The notes beneath the pieces are model-generated. The model searched no databases. It was not told the origin of the DNA and saw only the letters and a program-made list of their open reading frames with translations. From the NCBI RefSeq assembly GCF_036543075.1, contig NZ_JAZHPF010000008.1, positions 80,247-144,246 of the forward strand: DNA of 64,000 bases, written 5' to 3'. The stretch is from Deinococcus sp. YIM 134068. Its GTDB lineage: Bacteria > Deinococcota > Deinococci > Deinococcales > Deinococcaceae. A program made the position numbers and the translations under genes. This document shows positions 12,695-23,126 of the stretch, piece after piece (within the stretch, counting starts at the first letter, position 1; each line of letters begins with the position of its first letter).

Positions 12695-13237
12695 GTGTCC
12701 TCGCGGATTCGTCTCCTCCTCTCGCTGGTGGCCCTCGCGTCGGGGATGACGTTTGGGGTGGGACGGACCGACCCGGCGCTGGCCCCCTTCGCCTACCTGC
12801 GCCCCGGTCGGCCCCTGCCCGCGTCCCGGCCCGGCGAGCGCATCCTGCTGACGGTAGAGGGCGGCCCCCGCACCTTCCGGCTCACCCGTGCCCAGCTCCT
12901 CGCCCTGCCGACCGTGCGGTATGCGACCGAGCATGTCCACCTGCGCCGCACCTTCACCTACGACGGGGTGCCGCTGCGGGACCTCGCCGAACTGGGAGGC
13001 TTCGCGGGGAGGGACCTGCGGGTATACGCAAGCAACGGCTTCGTGACGACCCTGCGCGCCCGCGACTACCAGGCCGCGCCCCTGATGGTCGCCCACACGG
13101 CGAACGGCAAGCCCATCCCGGTGATCGAGAAAGGTCCCCTCGCCGTCGTGCTGCCGAACGACTCCGCCCGCTTCCCGGTGCGGGTGTACGGGGCGGCGTG
13201 GGTGTGGTTCGTCGAGCGCATCACGCCCGTTCCGTGA
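12695..13237 (+). CDS. Exported molybdopterin-oxidoreductase-fold protein, cofactor cysteine absent
   Basis: A 180-residue protein with an N-terminal signal or anchor segment (about 5-24). The rest resembles the sulfite-oxidase-type molybdopterin domain: [58 protein letters not shown] and the closing VWFVERI. It has no cysteine at all, so the Mo-ligating cysteine of active SUOX-fold enzymes is missing and catalysis is unlikely. Its stop overlaps the GTG of a histidine kinase (GTGA), which suggests a sensory or accessory role for that kinase. This is inference from context; the fold assignment is by motif. Confidence 0.75.
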   Translation: MSSRIRLLLSLVALASGMTFGVGRTDPALAPFAYLRPGRPLPASRPGERILLTVEGGPRTFRLTRAQLLALPTVRYATEHVHLRRTFTYDGVPLRDLAELGGFAGRDLRVYASNGFVTTLRARDYQAAPLMVAHTANGKPIPVIEKGPLAVVLPNDSARFPVRVYGAAWVWFVERITPVP

Positions 13238-14481
13238 CGCCCGCCTCCCTTCTCGTCACCGCCGTCCACCGCCTTCCCCGCGCCGTCGTAATCCGCGAGG
13301 GCCTCCTGGCCGTGCTGCCCGCCCTGCTGACGGTGGGGCTGCTGCTCCTCGCCACCCAGCCCGCCTACCAGACCCTGCTGAGGAGCCGCACGAGCTGGAC
13401 CCCCTACGCCTATCAGGGCCTGACGCAGGACGTGCAGACGTATCAGGCGGCGCGGCTCGACCCCGCCCTGAGCGCGGGGGAGCGGCGTGACATCCGTGAC
13501 CGGGCGCTGTCGAGCGCGCAGAGTCCGGCCCAGTTCACGGCCCTTGGCACGGTGGAGGGGTACGGCGACGCCCGGCTGGCGCGGGTGGCCCGGCTGCTGC
13601 GCGAGGACACGCCCGGTTCGGTCGCCGCCGCCGCCCGCGAGGCCGTCCGATTGAACGCGCAGGCGGGCAGCTACGCCGACGAGACGCGGGTGGCCTCCCT
13701 GCGGGCGCTGGGGGAACTGCGCCGCGCGCTGATCGTCACCGCCGGCGTCACCGGGCTGCTGAGCATGCTCCTGACCCTGCGGGCGCTGCTGCTGTGGCGG
13801 GCCGAGCGTGACCGCCGCGCCCGCCGCGAGGCCCGGCAGAGAGAGGCCCTCAGCCTCGCCAGCCACGAGTTGCGCCGTCCCCTCCAGTCGCTCCTGCTCG
13901 CCAGCGACCTGCTGCGGCAGGCGGACACGCCCGTAGAGCGCCAGAGATTGCTCGGTGTCATCGAGGACAGCGCCGCCCAGATTGCCAGCCGCGCCGACCT
14001 CACCCGTCTCAACGACCTCTATCTGGATGTCACCCTGCGCGTTGTCCGCGCCGACCTGCGCCCTCTGCTCGCCCGCTTCGCCGGGGAACGGGTCAGCGTC
14101 CACCTCCCGCCCGAACCCGTCGTCTGGACCGCCGATCCGGGCAGGGTGCGCCAGATCGTCGAGAACCTCGTCGAGAACGCCCTGAAGTACACGGACGGCC
14201 CGGTGGAGGTCGGTCTGCGCCCGTGCGCCGATGAGCCGGAGATCACCGTGCGCGACCACGGCCCCGGCCTTCCTCCCGAACTGCGCGAGCGCGTCTTCCT
14301 CCCCTACGAGCGCGGCCCGCGCGGCCTGTCCGGCGGTCAGGGCCTCGGCCTCTCCCTCGTGCGCCGCTACGCCCGTGCCCACGGCGGCGACGTGACCCTC
14401 GACGACGCGGAGGGAGGCGGCACCCTGGCGCGCGTCACGCTGGGGGAGCCGCCGCTGGTGGACGAGGGGGAGGATGTCTGA
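13234..14481 (+). CDS. Sensor histidine kinase
   Basis: A 415-residue membrane kinase. Two transmembrane helices (about 19-40 and 165-187) flank a helical extracytoplasmic domain of about 120 residues. The HisKA box [12 protein letters not shown] (His near 210) and the ATPase domain follow, with N-box [12 protein letters not shown] near 310, G1 DHGPGLP near 343 and G2 GGQGLGLSL near 368. All catalytic boxes are intact. The GTG start overlaps the stop of the SUOX-fold gene, so the two are co-expressed. No response regulator gene is adjacent; the next gene is convergent, and a tandem-unit hairpin follows the stop. Confidence 0.92.
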   Translation: MTPASLLVTAVHRLPRAVVIREGLLAVLPALLTVGLLLLATQPAYQTLLRSRTSWTPYAYQGLTQDVQTYQAARLDPALSAGERRDIRDRALSSAQSPAQFTALGTVEGYGDARLARVARLLREDTPGSVAAAAREAVRLNAQAGSYADETRVASLRALGELRRALIVTAGVTGLLSMLLTLRALLLWRAERDRRARREARQREALSLASHELRRPLQSLLLASDLLRQADTPVERQRLLGVIEDSAAQIASRADLTRLNDLYLDVTLRVVRADLRPLLARFAGERVSVHLPPEPVVWTADPGRVRQIVENLVENALKYTDGPVEVGLRPCADEPEITVRDHGPGLPPELRERVFLPYERGPRGLSGGQGLGLSLVRRYARAHGGDVTLDDAEGGGTLARVTLGEPPLVDEGEDV

Positions 14482-14482
14482 G

Positions 14483-14588
14483 GGTCGATGGGTCAAGGGG
14501 TCGAGGGGTCGAGAAGATGAGAAAAGGGCGGCCCCTCCTCGACCCCCAAACTTCTCGACATTCAGGCTCCTCGACTCCTCGACTCCTC
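14483..14588. repeat. Tandem-unit hairpin (GGGGTCGAG / CTCGACTC type)
   Basis: The left arm carries GGGTCGATGGGTCAAGGGG-type units. The centre is GAGAAAAGGGCGGCCCCTC, and the right arm repeats CTCGACTCCTCGACTCCTC. It lies between the convergent histidine kinase and CAP-protein genes and shares its unit with the nuo spacers at 39197, 47341 and 50296. Confidence 0.75.
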
Positions 14589-15600
14589 ACTCCCCCTCCA
14601 ACGTCGCAAACACCTGCGTCCAGTACCGCCCATAGGTCGTCTCCGGGCGGTTCACGTACGACACGCCGATGCGCTTGAAGTCGCCCATGATGTTGCGGCA
14701 GTGGCCGGGGCTGCGGAGCCACCCCTGCACGACCTCCTCCGGGGTGGTCTGCCCGCCCGCGATGTTCTCGGCGGAGGCACGGGCGCGCAGGCCCGTCGCC
14801 TGGACGCGTCGCCAGGGTGTGCTGCCGTCCACCGGACTCTGGTGGTCGAAGTAGCCGTGGAGTGCCATGCCCGCCGACTGGGCGAGCGCGGCAACCTCCA
14901 GCAGCGGGTCGCGGGTCAGCGGGGGCAGCGCGGGGCCGCCCTCCCGCCCGGTGGCGCAGTTGTACCCCCGTGCGCGGGCCTGATTGGTCAGGCGCAGCAC
15001 CTCCGTCTCGAAGGGCACGCTGCCCGGAAGCGGCGCGGTGCGGAACGTGACGGTGCGCTCCAGCACGCCGCCCTCACCGGGCACGCGCACGGTGGCGCGG
15101 TGTTCGCCCGCCGCGATGGGGACGGGTCCAGCCCCGACCGGGCGACCGTCGAGGAGCAGGGTCGGTGTGCCCGGCGTGTAGGCCACGCTGCCCGCCGCGC
15201 TGAGGCGCACCTCGCCCCGCCCCAGCAGCACGACCGCCTCGGCGCGTTCGGGGCCGCTGCTGAGGACCGTCAATGGGCCGCTCGCCGTGGCCTGCACCTG
15301 CCCGCGCGTGTCGAGCAACCGCGCCCGCACCGTGTAGCGCCCCGGCCTGTAGAACGTGTGCGAGGTCCGCGCGCCCGTCGCCCCGGTTCCGTCCCCGAAG
15401 TCCCACTCCACGCGGTACTCGGTCGGTGCCTGCGCCGTGAACGCCACCGTCAGCGGTGCCCGCGTCTCGGAGTCCATCGAGAAGCCCACCCGGAACGCGG
15501 CGGGCTGGGCCGTCTGTGCCTCCACGAACGCCGCCCACGGCACCCCCGCCAATCCCAACGCCAGCACCCCGCCCCGCACCCACGCGCCGACCTTCATCAC
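14587..15600 (-). CDS. Exported PKD- and CAP-domain protein
   Basis: A 337-residue secreted protein with signal peptide (about 1-29, cleavage near VEAQ). A PKD-type beta-sandwich with the hallmark EWDFGDGTG lies near residues 64-73, followed by a second beta domain (about 115-195). The C-terminal CAP/SCP domain (about 200-335) has [12 protein letters not shown], a histidine in [23 protein letters not shown] and [13 protein letters not shown] with its second conserved histidine. Bacterial CAP proteins are extracellular and often wall- or matrix-associated; their activity is mostly unknown. TAGAAT six bases before the GTG at 15600 supports that start; the next codon is an ATG. Confidence 0.88.
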   Translation of the reverse strand: MMKVGAWVRGGVLALGLAGVPWAAFVEAQTAQPAAFRVGFSMDSETRAPLTVAFTAQAPTEYRVEWDFGDGTGATGARTSHTFYRPGRYTVRARLLDTRGQVQATASGPLTVLSSGPERAEAVVLLGRGEVRLSAAGSVAYTPGTPTLLLDGRPVGAGPVPIAAGEHRATVRVPGEGGVLERTVTFRTAPLPGSVPFETEVLRLTNQARARGYNCATGREGGPALPPLTRDPLLEVAALAQSAGMALHGYFDHQSPVDGSTPWRRVQATGLRARASAENIAGGQTTPEEVVQGWLRSPGHCRNIMGDFKRIGVSYVNRPETTYGRYWTQVFATLEGE

Positions 15601-15606
15601 GGGTTC

Positions 15607-15612
15607 ATTCTA
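15607..15612 (-). promoter_or_regulatory. -10 box TAGAAT for the CAP-protein gene
   Basis: TAGAAT-GAACCC-GTG on the minus strand, 6 nt spacing, leaderless. Confidence 0.6.
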
Positions 15613-15657
15613 GGGGAGTTGACGTGTGGGACGCCGTGAATCCGGCTACGTGATCAG

Positions 15658-15713
15658 GAGTCAGTCAGCGGCCCTTCTTTTGCTGGACGCTGGCGGCTGG
15701 CCGCTGGTCGCCC
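15658..15713. repeat. Tandem-unit half-hairpin (GGCGGCTGG type)
   Basis: AGTCAGTCAGCGGCC, a T-rich centre CTTCTTTTGCTGG, then CGCTGGCGGCTGGCCGCTGG. It lies directly after the sigma factor stop and has the same unit as 46659-46745. Confidence 0.5.
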
Positions 15714-16298
15714 TCAATGCACGTCTGCCGCGTCCGCCAGCAGTTCCGCCAGTTGCTCCTTCGCCCGGAAGACGCGGCTTTTCGCCGTGCCCACCGCCAC
15801 CCCCTGAATCTGCGCGATCTCGTCGTAGGGCAGGTCCTCCACGAAGCGCAGCACGACGGCCTCCCGGTATTCCTCGGGAAGGCGCATCAGCGCGCGCTGC
15901 ACCCGGTCCTGCGCGTCGGCGCTCTCGGCGGCCTGCACGGGTGAGCGGGCCACGCTCGTGACCTCGAAGCCCACGTCCTCGCGCGCCTCCTCCAGGCTGA
16001 ACCGCTGGAGCTGCTTGCGGCGATGAGACTCGATCTGCGTGTTGCGCGCCACCTGATACAGCCACGGCAGCACCCGCTCGCCCGCCCGAAACGTGCGGAT
16101 GCTCCTCCACGCCCGGTAGAAGACCTCCTGCGTGAGGTCCAGCGCGTCCTCGGCATTGCCCTCCAGCCGGTAGAGGTAGGCGTACATCCGGCCCTCGTAG
16201 GCGCTCACGAAGCTGTACCACGCCGCCTCCTCCCCGGCGGTCAGGCGGGCCAGGAGTTCGGGCGTGAGGATGTCGGGCACCTCGGTCACACTGGGCAC
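15714..16298 (-). CDS. RNA polymerase ECF-type sigma factor (sigma-70 family)
   Basis: About 194 residues with sigma region 2 (AYLYRLEGNAEDALDLTQEVFYRAW and the promoter-melting part around LPWLYQVARNTQIESHRRK) and region 4 (LPEEYREAVVLRFVEDLPY, then the helix-turn-helix GVAVGTAKSRVFRAKEQL). Regions 1 and 3 are missing, as in the extracytoplasmic-function group. No anti-sigma gene is next to it. The start is uncertain: GTG 16298, GTG 16289 (nine bases after a TATGGT) and ATG 16331 are all open. A small half-hairpin follows the stop. The stimulus is not deducible. Confidence 0.9.
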   Translation of the reverse strand: MPSVTEVPDILTPELLARLTAGEEAAWYSFVSAYEGRMYAYLYRLEGNAEDALDLTQEVFYRAWRSIRTFRAGERVLPWLYQVARNTQIESHRRKQLQRFSLEEAREDVGFEVTSVARSPVQAAESADAQDRVQRALMRLPEEYREAVVLRFVEDLPYDEIAQIQGVAVGTAKSRVFRAKEQLAELLADAADVH

Positions 16299-16392
16299 AC
16301 CATACCGTCCCGCGCCCCCGGTCGCCCTCATCCTTTTGGCGCATGGCGCAAGAAACCTGCAAGAGGTGGGAAATTACTCTGCTCCCGTTCCC

Positions 16393-16731
16393 GTGCTTCC
16401 CGACACCCTCTCCACCGCGCCCCTCGCCCACGCCCTCCACCCCCTCCTCCCTGGCCTGAGCGTCGGCACGCTGCTCGGCTTCGCCACCGGCCTCGCCCTG
16501 AGAAAGCTCGGGCGGGTCGTCCTCGTCGCGCTCGGCCTGCTCGTCCTCGCCGTGCAACTCCTCGCCTTCCATGACCTCCTCACCGTGAACTGGACGCGCG
16601 TCCAGTCCCTTGCCGAACCATTGTTCCAACGACAAGAAGGCGGAGCGTGGTTGCTTGACATTCTGACGGCGCGGCTGCCCTTCGCGGGGGGATTCACGGC
16701 GGGGCTGCTCGTGGGGCTGAGGAAGAAGTGA
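16393..16731 (+). CDS. FUN14-like small membrane protein
   Basis: A 112-residue integral membrane protein divergent from the sigma gene. It shows the FUN14-family layout: a glycine-rich helix (SVGTLLGFATGLALRKLG), a strongly hydrophobic helix (VVLVALGLLVLAVQLLAF), a short soluble segment with WTRVQ, and a last Gly-rich helix (FAGGFTAGLLVGLRKK). FUN14 proteins are mitochondrial outer-membrane proteins in eukaryotes; the bacterial role is unknown. The GTG at 16393 is 12 nt after a TACTCT; GTG 16366 is an alternative start. Confidence 0.75.
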   Translation: MLPDTLSTAPLAHALHPLLPGLSVGTLLGFATGLALRKLGRVVLVALGLLVLAVQLLAFHDLLTVNWTRVQSLAEPLFQRQEGGAWLLDILTARLPFAGGFTAGLLVGLRKK

Positions 16732-16830
16732 TGGGTGATGAGAGGAGACGCGGCCTAGTCGTCACGTTCCCTCTCTGCGCCCATGCTCGACATGAACCAA
16801 AACTTGGTCAGAAAGAGGACTTTTGTCGTC

Positions 16831-16896
16831 TGACAGATGGACGAACGTTGCTCGTCACCCCTCTCCCCGGCCCTCTCCCGCAAGGCGAGAGGGGGA
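16831..16896 (-). repeat. Dispersed palindromic element, type A, with second hairpin (inverted)
   Basis: Read on the minus strand: CTCTCGCCTTGCGGGAGAGG, then GCCGGGGAGAGGGGTGACGA, then GCAACGTTCGTC. The small second hairpin GACGAGC-AAC-GTTCGTC is present. Confidence 0.7.
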
Positions 16897-16903
16897 AAAA
16901 GAG

Positions 16904-16954
16904 CCTGCCTGCCACAAGTCTTCTTTTGCCCATCAAAAGAAGAGAGGCGGCAGG
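16904..16954 (-). terminator. Strong hairpin downstream of sdhB
   Basis: TCTTCTTTTG (16919-16928) pairs perfectly with CAAAAGAAGA (16934-16943), extended by CCTGCC (16908-16913) with GGCAGG (16949-16954). It is probably a bidirectional transcription end between converging genes; no classical U-tract was seen. Confidence 0.5.
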
Positions 16955-17014
16955 CCACAGCCCTCGCCCCTCCTTGTTGTTGCTGATTGCTGACGGCTGA
17001 GAGCTGACCGCTCC

Positions 17015-17770
<756 letters not shown>

Positions 17771-17790
17771 GGGGTTCCTTTGTTGAGAGG

Positions 17791-17859
17791 GCTTGTAGCT
17801 TGTGGCGTGTAGAACGACAGGCTTTTCTCTACAGGCCACAAGCCACAGGCCACACGCCA
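17791..17859. repeat. Tandem-unit hairpin between sdhA and sdhB
   Basis: The left arm is GCTTGTAGCTTGTGGCGTG, the loop AACGACAGGCTTTTCTCT, and the right arm is made of CCACAAGCCACAGGCCACACG. The arms are complementary and built from CCACAAG/CTTGTGG units. It occupies the whole sdhA-sdhB spacer. Confidence 0.75.
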
Positions 17860-17860
17860 A

Positions 17861-19612
<1,752 letters not shown>

Positions 19613-19648
19613 ATGCGTCCTTTGACCTCAGATTCGGATGAGGGCTGC

Positions 19649-20026
19649 TCAGATCGAGAACAGGCCGACCGTGCCCAGCGTGAAGATGACGGCGGCCACC
19701 GTGTAGAAGATCGTCTTGACCCAGGCCCGGTTGGGCCGCGAGCGCACGTAGTCCTCGATGGAGTAGCGCGCGCCGTTGACCCCGTGCAGCATGGAGAGCG
19801 TCAGGATCGTCCAGTCATAGAGCTTCCACGCGGGCTGCTGAAGTTTGTTCACCACGGCGATGTACGTGGCGTCGGCCTCGCTGACCTGGATGAACGTCAT
19901 GTAGATGTGCCCCAGCACGAGGAACACCAGGACCAGACCGCTGATCCGCATGAAAATCCACCAGTTCAGCTCGGCGTTGGAGTGCGCCTGCTGCTGGGCG
20001 TCCGTGTAGGTGCGGGCGCGGATCAT
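19649..20026 (-). CDS. sdhD: Succinate dehydrogenase membrane anchor subunit SdhD
   Basis: A 125-residue hydrophobic anchor with three predicted membrane helices (about 22-44, 68-88 and 101-123). A conserved histidine in MLHGVNGARYSIEDY (about 80-94) is a probable heme b ligand, with the family DY quinone-site tyrosine/aspartate pair next to it. The ATG overlaps the sdhC stop (ATGA), so the two anchors are coupled. Thirty-six bases separate it from sdhA. Confidence 0.92.
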   Translation of the reverse strand: MIRARTYTDAQQQAHSNAELNWWIFMRISGLVLVFLVLGHIYMTFIQVSEADATYIAVVNKLQQPAWKLYDWTILTLSMLHGVNGARYSIEDYVRSRPNRAWVKTIFYTVAAVIFTLGTVGLFSI

Positions 20027-20382
20027 CCCTCACCCCCGAGCAGTCGCCCGATGACGATGAAGGCGGTGTAGGCGGTCGCCAGCAGCGTCAGCCCCAGCAC
20101 GCCCCAGAACATCTGCCGCTGGTACAGCACGCCCATGCCCGTGAAGTCCATCATGATGATTCGCAGCCCGTTGAGGGAGTGATAAACCACGCCCGCCGTC
20201 ACCGCGATGAGGCCCAGGCTGAAGATCGGCAATTCATAGGTCGTGTGCAGCGCCATATAGGCCTGCTCGCCGAACATGAACAGGCTGATGCTGATGACAT
20301 GAATCAGAAAGTAGGCCAGAATCGCCAGCCCGGACAGGCGGTGAAGCATCCACGCCCACTGTCCCTCTCTTCCTCGGTACAT
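20023..20382 (-). CDS. sdhC: Succinate dehydrogenase cytochrome b556 subunit SdhC
   Basis: A 119-residue anchor with three predicted membrane helices. The N-terminal HRLSGLAILAYFLIHVISI contains the quinone-site HRxSG motif, and YHSLNGLRIIMMDF holds the probable heme-ligand histidine. It is first in the sdhCDAB operon. GAGGACGAGGA lies just upstream of the ATG. The promoter was not recognised in the 290-nt divergent spacer. Confidence 0.94.
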   Translation of the reverse strand: MYRGREGQWAWMLHRLSGLAILAYFLIHVISISLFMFGEQAYMALHTTYELPIFSLGLIAVTAGVVYHSLNGLRIIMMDFTGMGVLYQRQMFWGVLGLTLLATAYTAFIVIGRLLGGEG

Positions 20383-20661
20383 TCCTCGTCCTCCTCGTGC
20401 GCCCTCGCGCCCGTGCGCGGCCCGCCGCTCAGCACCACCGGACCGCCTCTTTTGCCGTGTGGGTGAAGCCTCACACCACTTGTTGAATCCAGGCCTTCAG
20501 ACGCTCCACAGAATATCATCCCGCCACACTCCCCCTGCGGCGGGCATTCCAGTCGGCGGGACACCCTCTGTCACTTCGTGAGTGAAGTTTCAATGGGGGC
20601 GCAGTTCTCCTCACAATCTGGGACGTTCGCCCCATGTCATACACCGTCCACATCCCCGCGC

Positions 20662-20667
20662 TAGGGT
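20662..20667 (+). promoter_or_regulatory. -10 box TAGGGT, leaderless
   Basis: TAGGGT-GCGGCC-ATG, 6 nt spacing to the start at 20674. Confidence 0.5.
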
Positions 20668-20673
20668 GCGGCC

Positions 20674-21018
20674 ATGACGAAGAGCGGTGCCCCCACGCCC
20701 CCCCCGCCGAACGAGGCCGAGTATGCCCGCAAACTCGCCCTCGCCATCCTGAGCACCCTCCAGACGAAGGGCCTGCTGAGCGCCGCCGAGGTGGACTCCA
20801 TCCTGATCGCCGCCCGCCGCGCCGCGCAGGGTCAGGCGTCCCCGGTTCCGGCTCCAGCAGCCGACGCCCGACCCGCGCCCACCCCCTTTCAAGTGACGGT
20901 GCAGCCCGCGCCGCCGCCCGGCAACCTGTCGTGGCACACCGTCACGCCCCCGGTGGAGAAGAAGGAAGAGGGAGAGAAAGAGAAGGGGCATCCAGTCATC
21001 GACATGACTCTGGATTGA
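20674..21018 (+). CDS. Hypothetical protein with disordered proline-rich middle
   Basis: A 114-residue protein. A short helical segment at about 14-50 (NEAEYARKLALAILSTLQTKG) is followed by LSAAEVDSILIAARRAAQ, a Pro/Ala-rich region (about 52-90) and a Lys/Glu stretch. No signal peptide or known domain was recognised. The leaderless promoter TAGGGT six bases upstream and coding-like GC at third positions support it. It is divergent from sdhCDAB and alone. Confidence 0.7.
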   Translation: MTKSGAPTPPPPNEAEYARKLALAILSTLQTKGLLSAAEVDSILIAARRAAQGQASPVPAPAADARPAPTPFQVTVQPAPPPGNLSWHTVTPPVEKKEEGEKEKGHPVIDMTLD

Positions 21019-21058
21019 TGGGCGCTGGATTGATGGGCGGGGGCAGTAGAGCGGGTCA

Positions 21059-21126
21059 CACGCCCCCTCACCCCAGCCCTCTGCTTCGCAGCTCTGCGGG
21101 TCTCCTACGAGGGGAGAGGGAGAAAT
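21059..21126 (-). repeat. Dispersed palindromic element, type A with expanded apex (inverted)
   Basis: Read on the minus strand: TTTCTCCCTCTCCCCTCGTA, then the insert GAGACCCGCAGAGCTGCGAA and GCAGAGGGCTGGGGTGAGGG. It matches the copy at 11359-11427. Confidence 0.7.
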
Positions 21127-21204
21127 AAGCCTTCGCCTTCGCTCTTTTCCTCCTCTCCCTTGAACCCTTGATGTGCAATAAGAAGCGAGCGTGCCAGATG
21201 TGCT

Positions 21205-21272
21205 TTGTTCTCCCTCCCTCCTTGTGGGGGAGGGTTGGGGAGGGGGGTAGAGCACCGCTTGTCCTTCTGTCA
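21205..21272 (+). repeat. Dispersed palindromic element, type A
   Basis: TTGTTCTCCCTCCCTCCTTG, then TGGGGGAGGGTTGGGGAGGG, then AGAGCACCGCTTGTCC in the position of the second hairpin. The tail TGTCAGACGA-AAAAGT is shared with the inverted copy at 16831. Confidence 0.65.
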
Positions 21273-21320
21273 GACGATAAAAGTGCTCCTCTTGCCCAAT
21301 TCGCAATTCGCATCAAGCGT

Positions 21321-21390
21321 CCCCTGGGGGGAGGTTGGGACTGGCACAGCTCCGCAGGAGAGGGGGTGAGCGAGCTTGGCAACCCAAAAC
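21321..21390 (-). repeat. Dispersed palindromic element, type B with insert (inverted)
   Basis: Minus strand: GCTCACCCCCTCTCCTGCGG, then AGCTGTGCCAGTCCCAACCT, then CCCCCCAGG. The same insert (GGAGCTGTGCCAGTCCCA) occurs at 56519-56602. Confidence 0.7.
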
Positions 21391-21442
21391 ACGCGCCCGT
21401 CACTCCCCCCATACAACTACCGCCAATACGGTAAACACACTC

Positions 21443-22366
21443 TTACCCCCGCCCTTTCGCTCCACGCCCCGGCCAGTTCGCCAGGGCCGCCCCCGCCAGG
21501 ATGACGAGTGCCCCCAGCCACACGGCGGAGGGCAGGCGTTCGTGGAGGACGGCGGCGCTGAGGACGAGGGAGACGGCGGGCGCGAGGGTGTTCCAGACGC
21601 TTGTTCGGGCGGCCCCGAGGACCTGCGCCCCGTTCGCCCAGGCGAGATAGGCGACGACGTTCGCGCCGAGGGCGCTGAGGACTATCCCGGCCCACGCGAG
21701 GGGCGGCACGTCGCCGGAGATGGACAGGCGCGGCAGCGCCCACACCACGTAGGGCACACACCCCAGCGCGAGGCTGAAGGCCACGAAGGGCAGCGTCCCC
21801 AGCCGCTCGGTGAGGGGCCGGTTCCAGAGCGTGTACAGCGCCCACGCCGCCGCCGCACCGAGGACCCACGTGAGACCGCCCGGCGTGACTGCCGCTCCCG
21901 GTTGCAGTGTCAGCGCGAGCAGCGCCACCAGCCCCGCGAAGGCGAGCGCCACGCCCACCCCCTGCCGCCACGAGGGCCGCTGGCCCAGCAGCAGCCCCAG
22001 CGGAATGACGAGCACGGGCACGATGCCGCTGACCAGCCCCGCCACACCCGCCGGGTTGGCCCGGATGCCGCTCAGGAAGAACGCCTGAAACAGGGAATTG
22101 CCCAGCAGCCCGACGAGCGCGACCTGCCCCCAGGTACGCGCGTCCCAGCGCGGCCAGCCATGCGAGCGGACAGCGAGGGCGACGAGAAAAACACCCGCCA
22201 CGAGGAAGCGCCCGAGGTTGATCGTCTCGGCGCTGAGGTACTGCAAGACCACCTTGAGCAGCACCACGTTCGCCCCCCACAGCGTCACGGTGAGAAGGAT
22301 GCCCGTCAGCGCCCACCGGACCTGGGAGGCTCCGGCGTGGGTGGAGGCGAGCGGGGGAGAGGTCAC
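21443..22366 (-). CDS. EamA-family (DMT) transporter
   Basis: A 307-residue, very hydrophobic protein with about ten helices in two EamA repeats (LLTVTLWGANVVLLKVVLQYLS and the second-half TWVLGAAAAWALYTLWNR). Family members export metabolites or amino acids; the substrate is unknown. I chose the GTG at 22366: an ATG four codons upstream overlaps a TATGCT -10 box (22374-22379), and the GTG lies exactly seven bases after that box, as in the other leaderless genes here. It is monocistronic. A cluster of palindromic elements follows the stop. Confidence 0.88.
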   Translation of the reverse strand: MTSPPLASTHAGASQVRWALTGILLTVTLWGANVVLLKVVLQYLSAETINLGRFLVAGVFLVALAVRSHGWPRWDARTWGQVALVGLLGNSLFQAFFLSGIRANPAGVAGLVSGIVPVLVIPLGLLLGQRPSWRQGVGVALAFAGLVALLALTLQPGAAVTPGGLTWVLGAAAAWALYTLWNRPLTERLGTLPFVAFSLALGCVPYVVWALPRLSISGDVPPLAWAGIVLSALGANVVAYLAWANGAQVLGAARTSVWNTLAPAVSLVLSAAVLHERLPSAVWLGALVILAGAALANWPGRGAKGRG

Positions 22367-22373
22367 AGGGCCG

Positions 22374-22379
22374 AGCATA
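22374..22379 (-). promoter_or_regulatory. -10 box TATGCT for the EamA gene
   Basis: TATGCT-CGGCCCT-GTG on the minus strand. The apparent upstream ATG is inside this box. Confidence 0.6.
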
Positions 22380-22479
22380 CGTCCCGACTCCCCCCGGCGG
22401 TTCGGCTGGGCGGGACGCGGGGCAAAGGGAAAAGGGCGCGGGCCTCAGCGCCCACGCCCCTCCTTCCCTGCTCAACGGC

Positions 22480-23001
22480 TCAGAACTTGACGGTCTCGTT
22501 CGTGCCCAGGTCGGTGGCGGGTTTGCCCGTGATCGCCGCGCGGGCCTGCGAGAACATGTTCTTGAGCTTGCCGTCGCTGCCCCAGAACTCCCCGCCCGTC
22601 GCGTTGATCTTCACGAGCTGGATGGTGGGGTCGTCGATGCCGCCGGGGAAGTACGCCTTGTAGCCGTCGCTCCACAGCTCCTCCAGCTTGGCGCGGTCCT
22701 CCACCAGCTCCGCCGTGCCGCTGATGCTGACGTAGTTGCCCTTGTCGGGGTCGGAGTAGCTGACGTTCACCTGCGGCTGGGCGCGCATGGACTGGACCTG
22801 CTTGGTGTCCTTGCCGCCGAGGAACCACACGTCGCCGTCGAACTCGGCCTGCTGGGTCGTCATCGGGTGCGCCTGAAGGTGCCCGTTCTCGGTGATGACG
22901 GTGAGCATCGCGAACTTCACGTCCTTGATGATCGCGGCCATCGCCTTAATGGATTCCTCGCGGCTGAGGTGGTTGCCCTCGCTCTCGTTCACATGGCTCA
23001 T
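22480..23001 (-). CDS. Pyridoxamine 5'-phosphate oxidase-like (general stress protein 26-type) protein
   Basis: A 173-residue split-barrel protein of the PPOX / general stress protein 26 group, usually flavin-binding. It shows KFAMLTVITENGHLQAHPMT near the N-terminus, VWFLGGKDTKQVQ, VNVSYSDPDKGNYVSISGTAEL and a C-terminal LVKINATGGEFWGS. This is the typical full length for the stress-protein subgroup and does not suggest true PNP oxidase. A CATGCT six bases before the ATG may be a weak leaderless promoter. Cellular role unknown. Confidence 0.88.
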   Translation of the reverse strand: MSHVNESEGNHLSREESIKAMAAIIKDVKFAMLTVITENGHLQAHPMTTQQAEFDGDVWFLGGKDTKQVQSMRAQPQVNVSYSDPDKGNYVSISGTAELVEDRAKLEELWSDGYKAYFPGGIDDPTIQLVKINATGGEFWGSDGKLKNMFSQARAAITGKPATDLGTNETVKF

Positions 23002-23090
23002 GGCCCGAGCATGTCACGGTGCAGCTCATCCGCTTTGGTCACGTCCGCACCGTCTAAAGATTGCCGTCAGGCCGGGTGAGGCTGAAGGGG

Positions 23091-23126
23091 ACCGCTGACC
23101 GCTGACAGCTGAAAGCTGATTGCTCC
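23091..23126. repeat. Tandem-unit half-block (GACCGCTGA type)
   Basis: GACCGCTGACCGCTGACAGC is followed by TGAAAGCTGATTGC, adjoining the stop of the MFS gene. Same unit class as 16977-17011 and 53289-53381. Confidence 0.5.

Larger units (their letters stand above)
16732..17014. other. Intergenic region between FUN14-like gene and sdhB
   Basis: Contains an inverted dispersed palindromic element (16831-16896), a perfect hairpin (16904-16954) and a half-block of GCTGACGGCTGAGAGCTGA units (16977-17011). No gene is visible. The hairpins may end both converging transcripts. Confidence 0.6.
21019..21442. other. Intergenic region rich in palindromic elements
   Basis: About 420 nt between convergent genes holding three dispersed palindromic elements (21059-21126, 21205-21272, 21321-21390) and no credible gene. 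The remaining bases show nothing recognisable. Confidence 0.65.
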
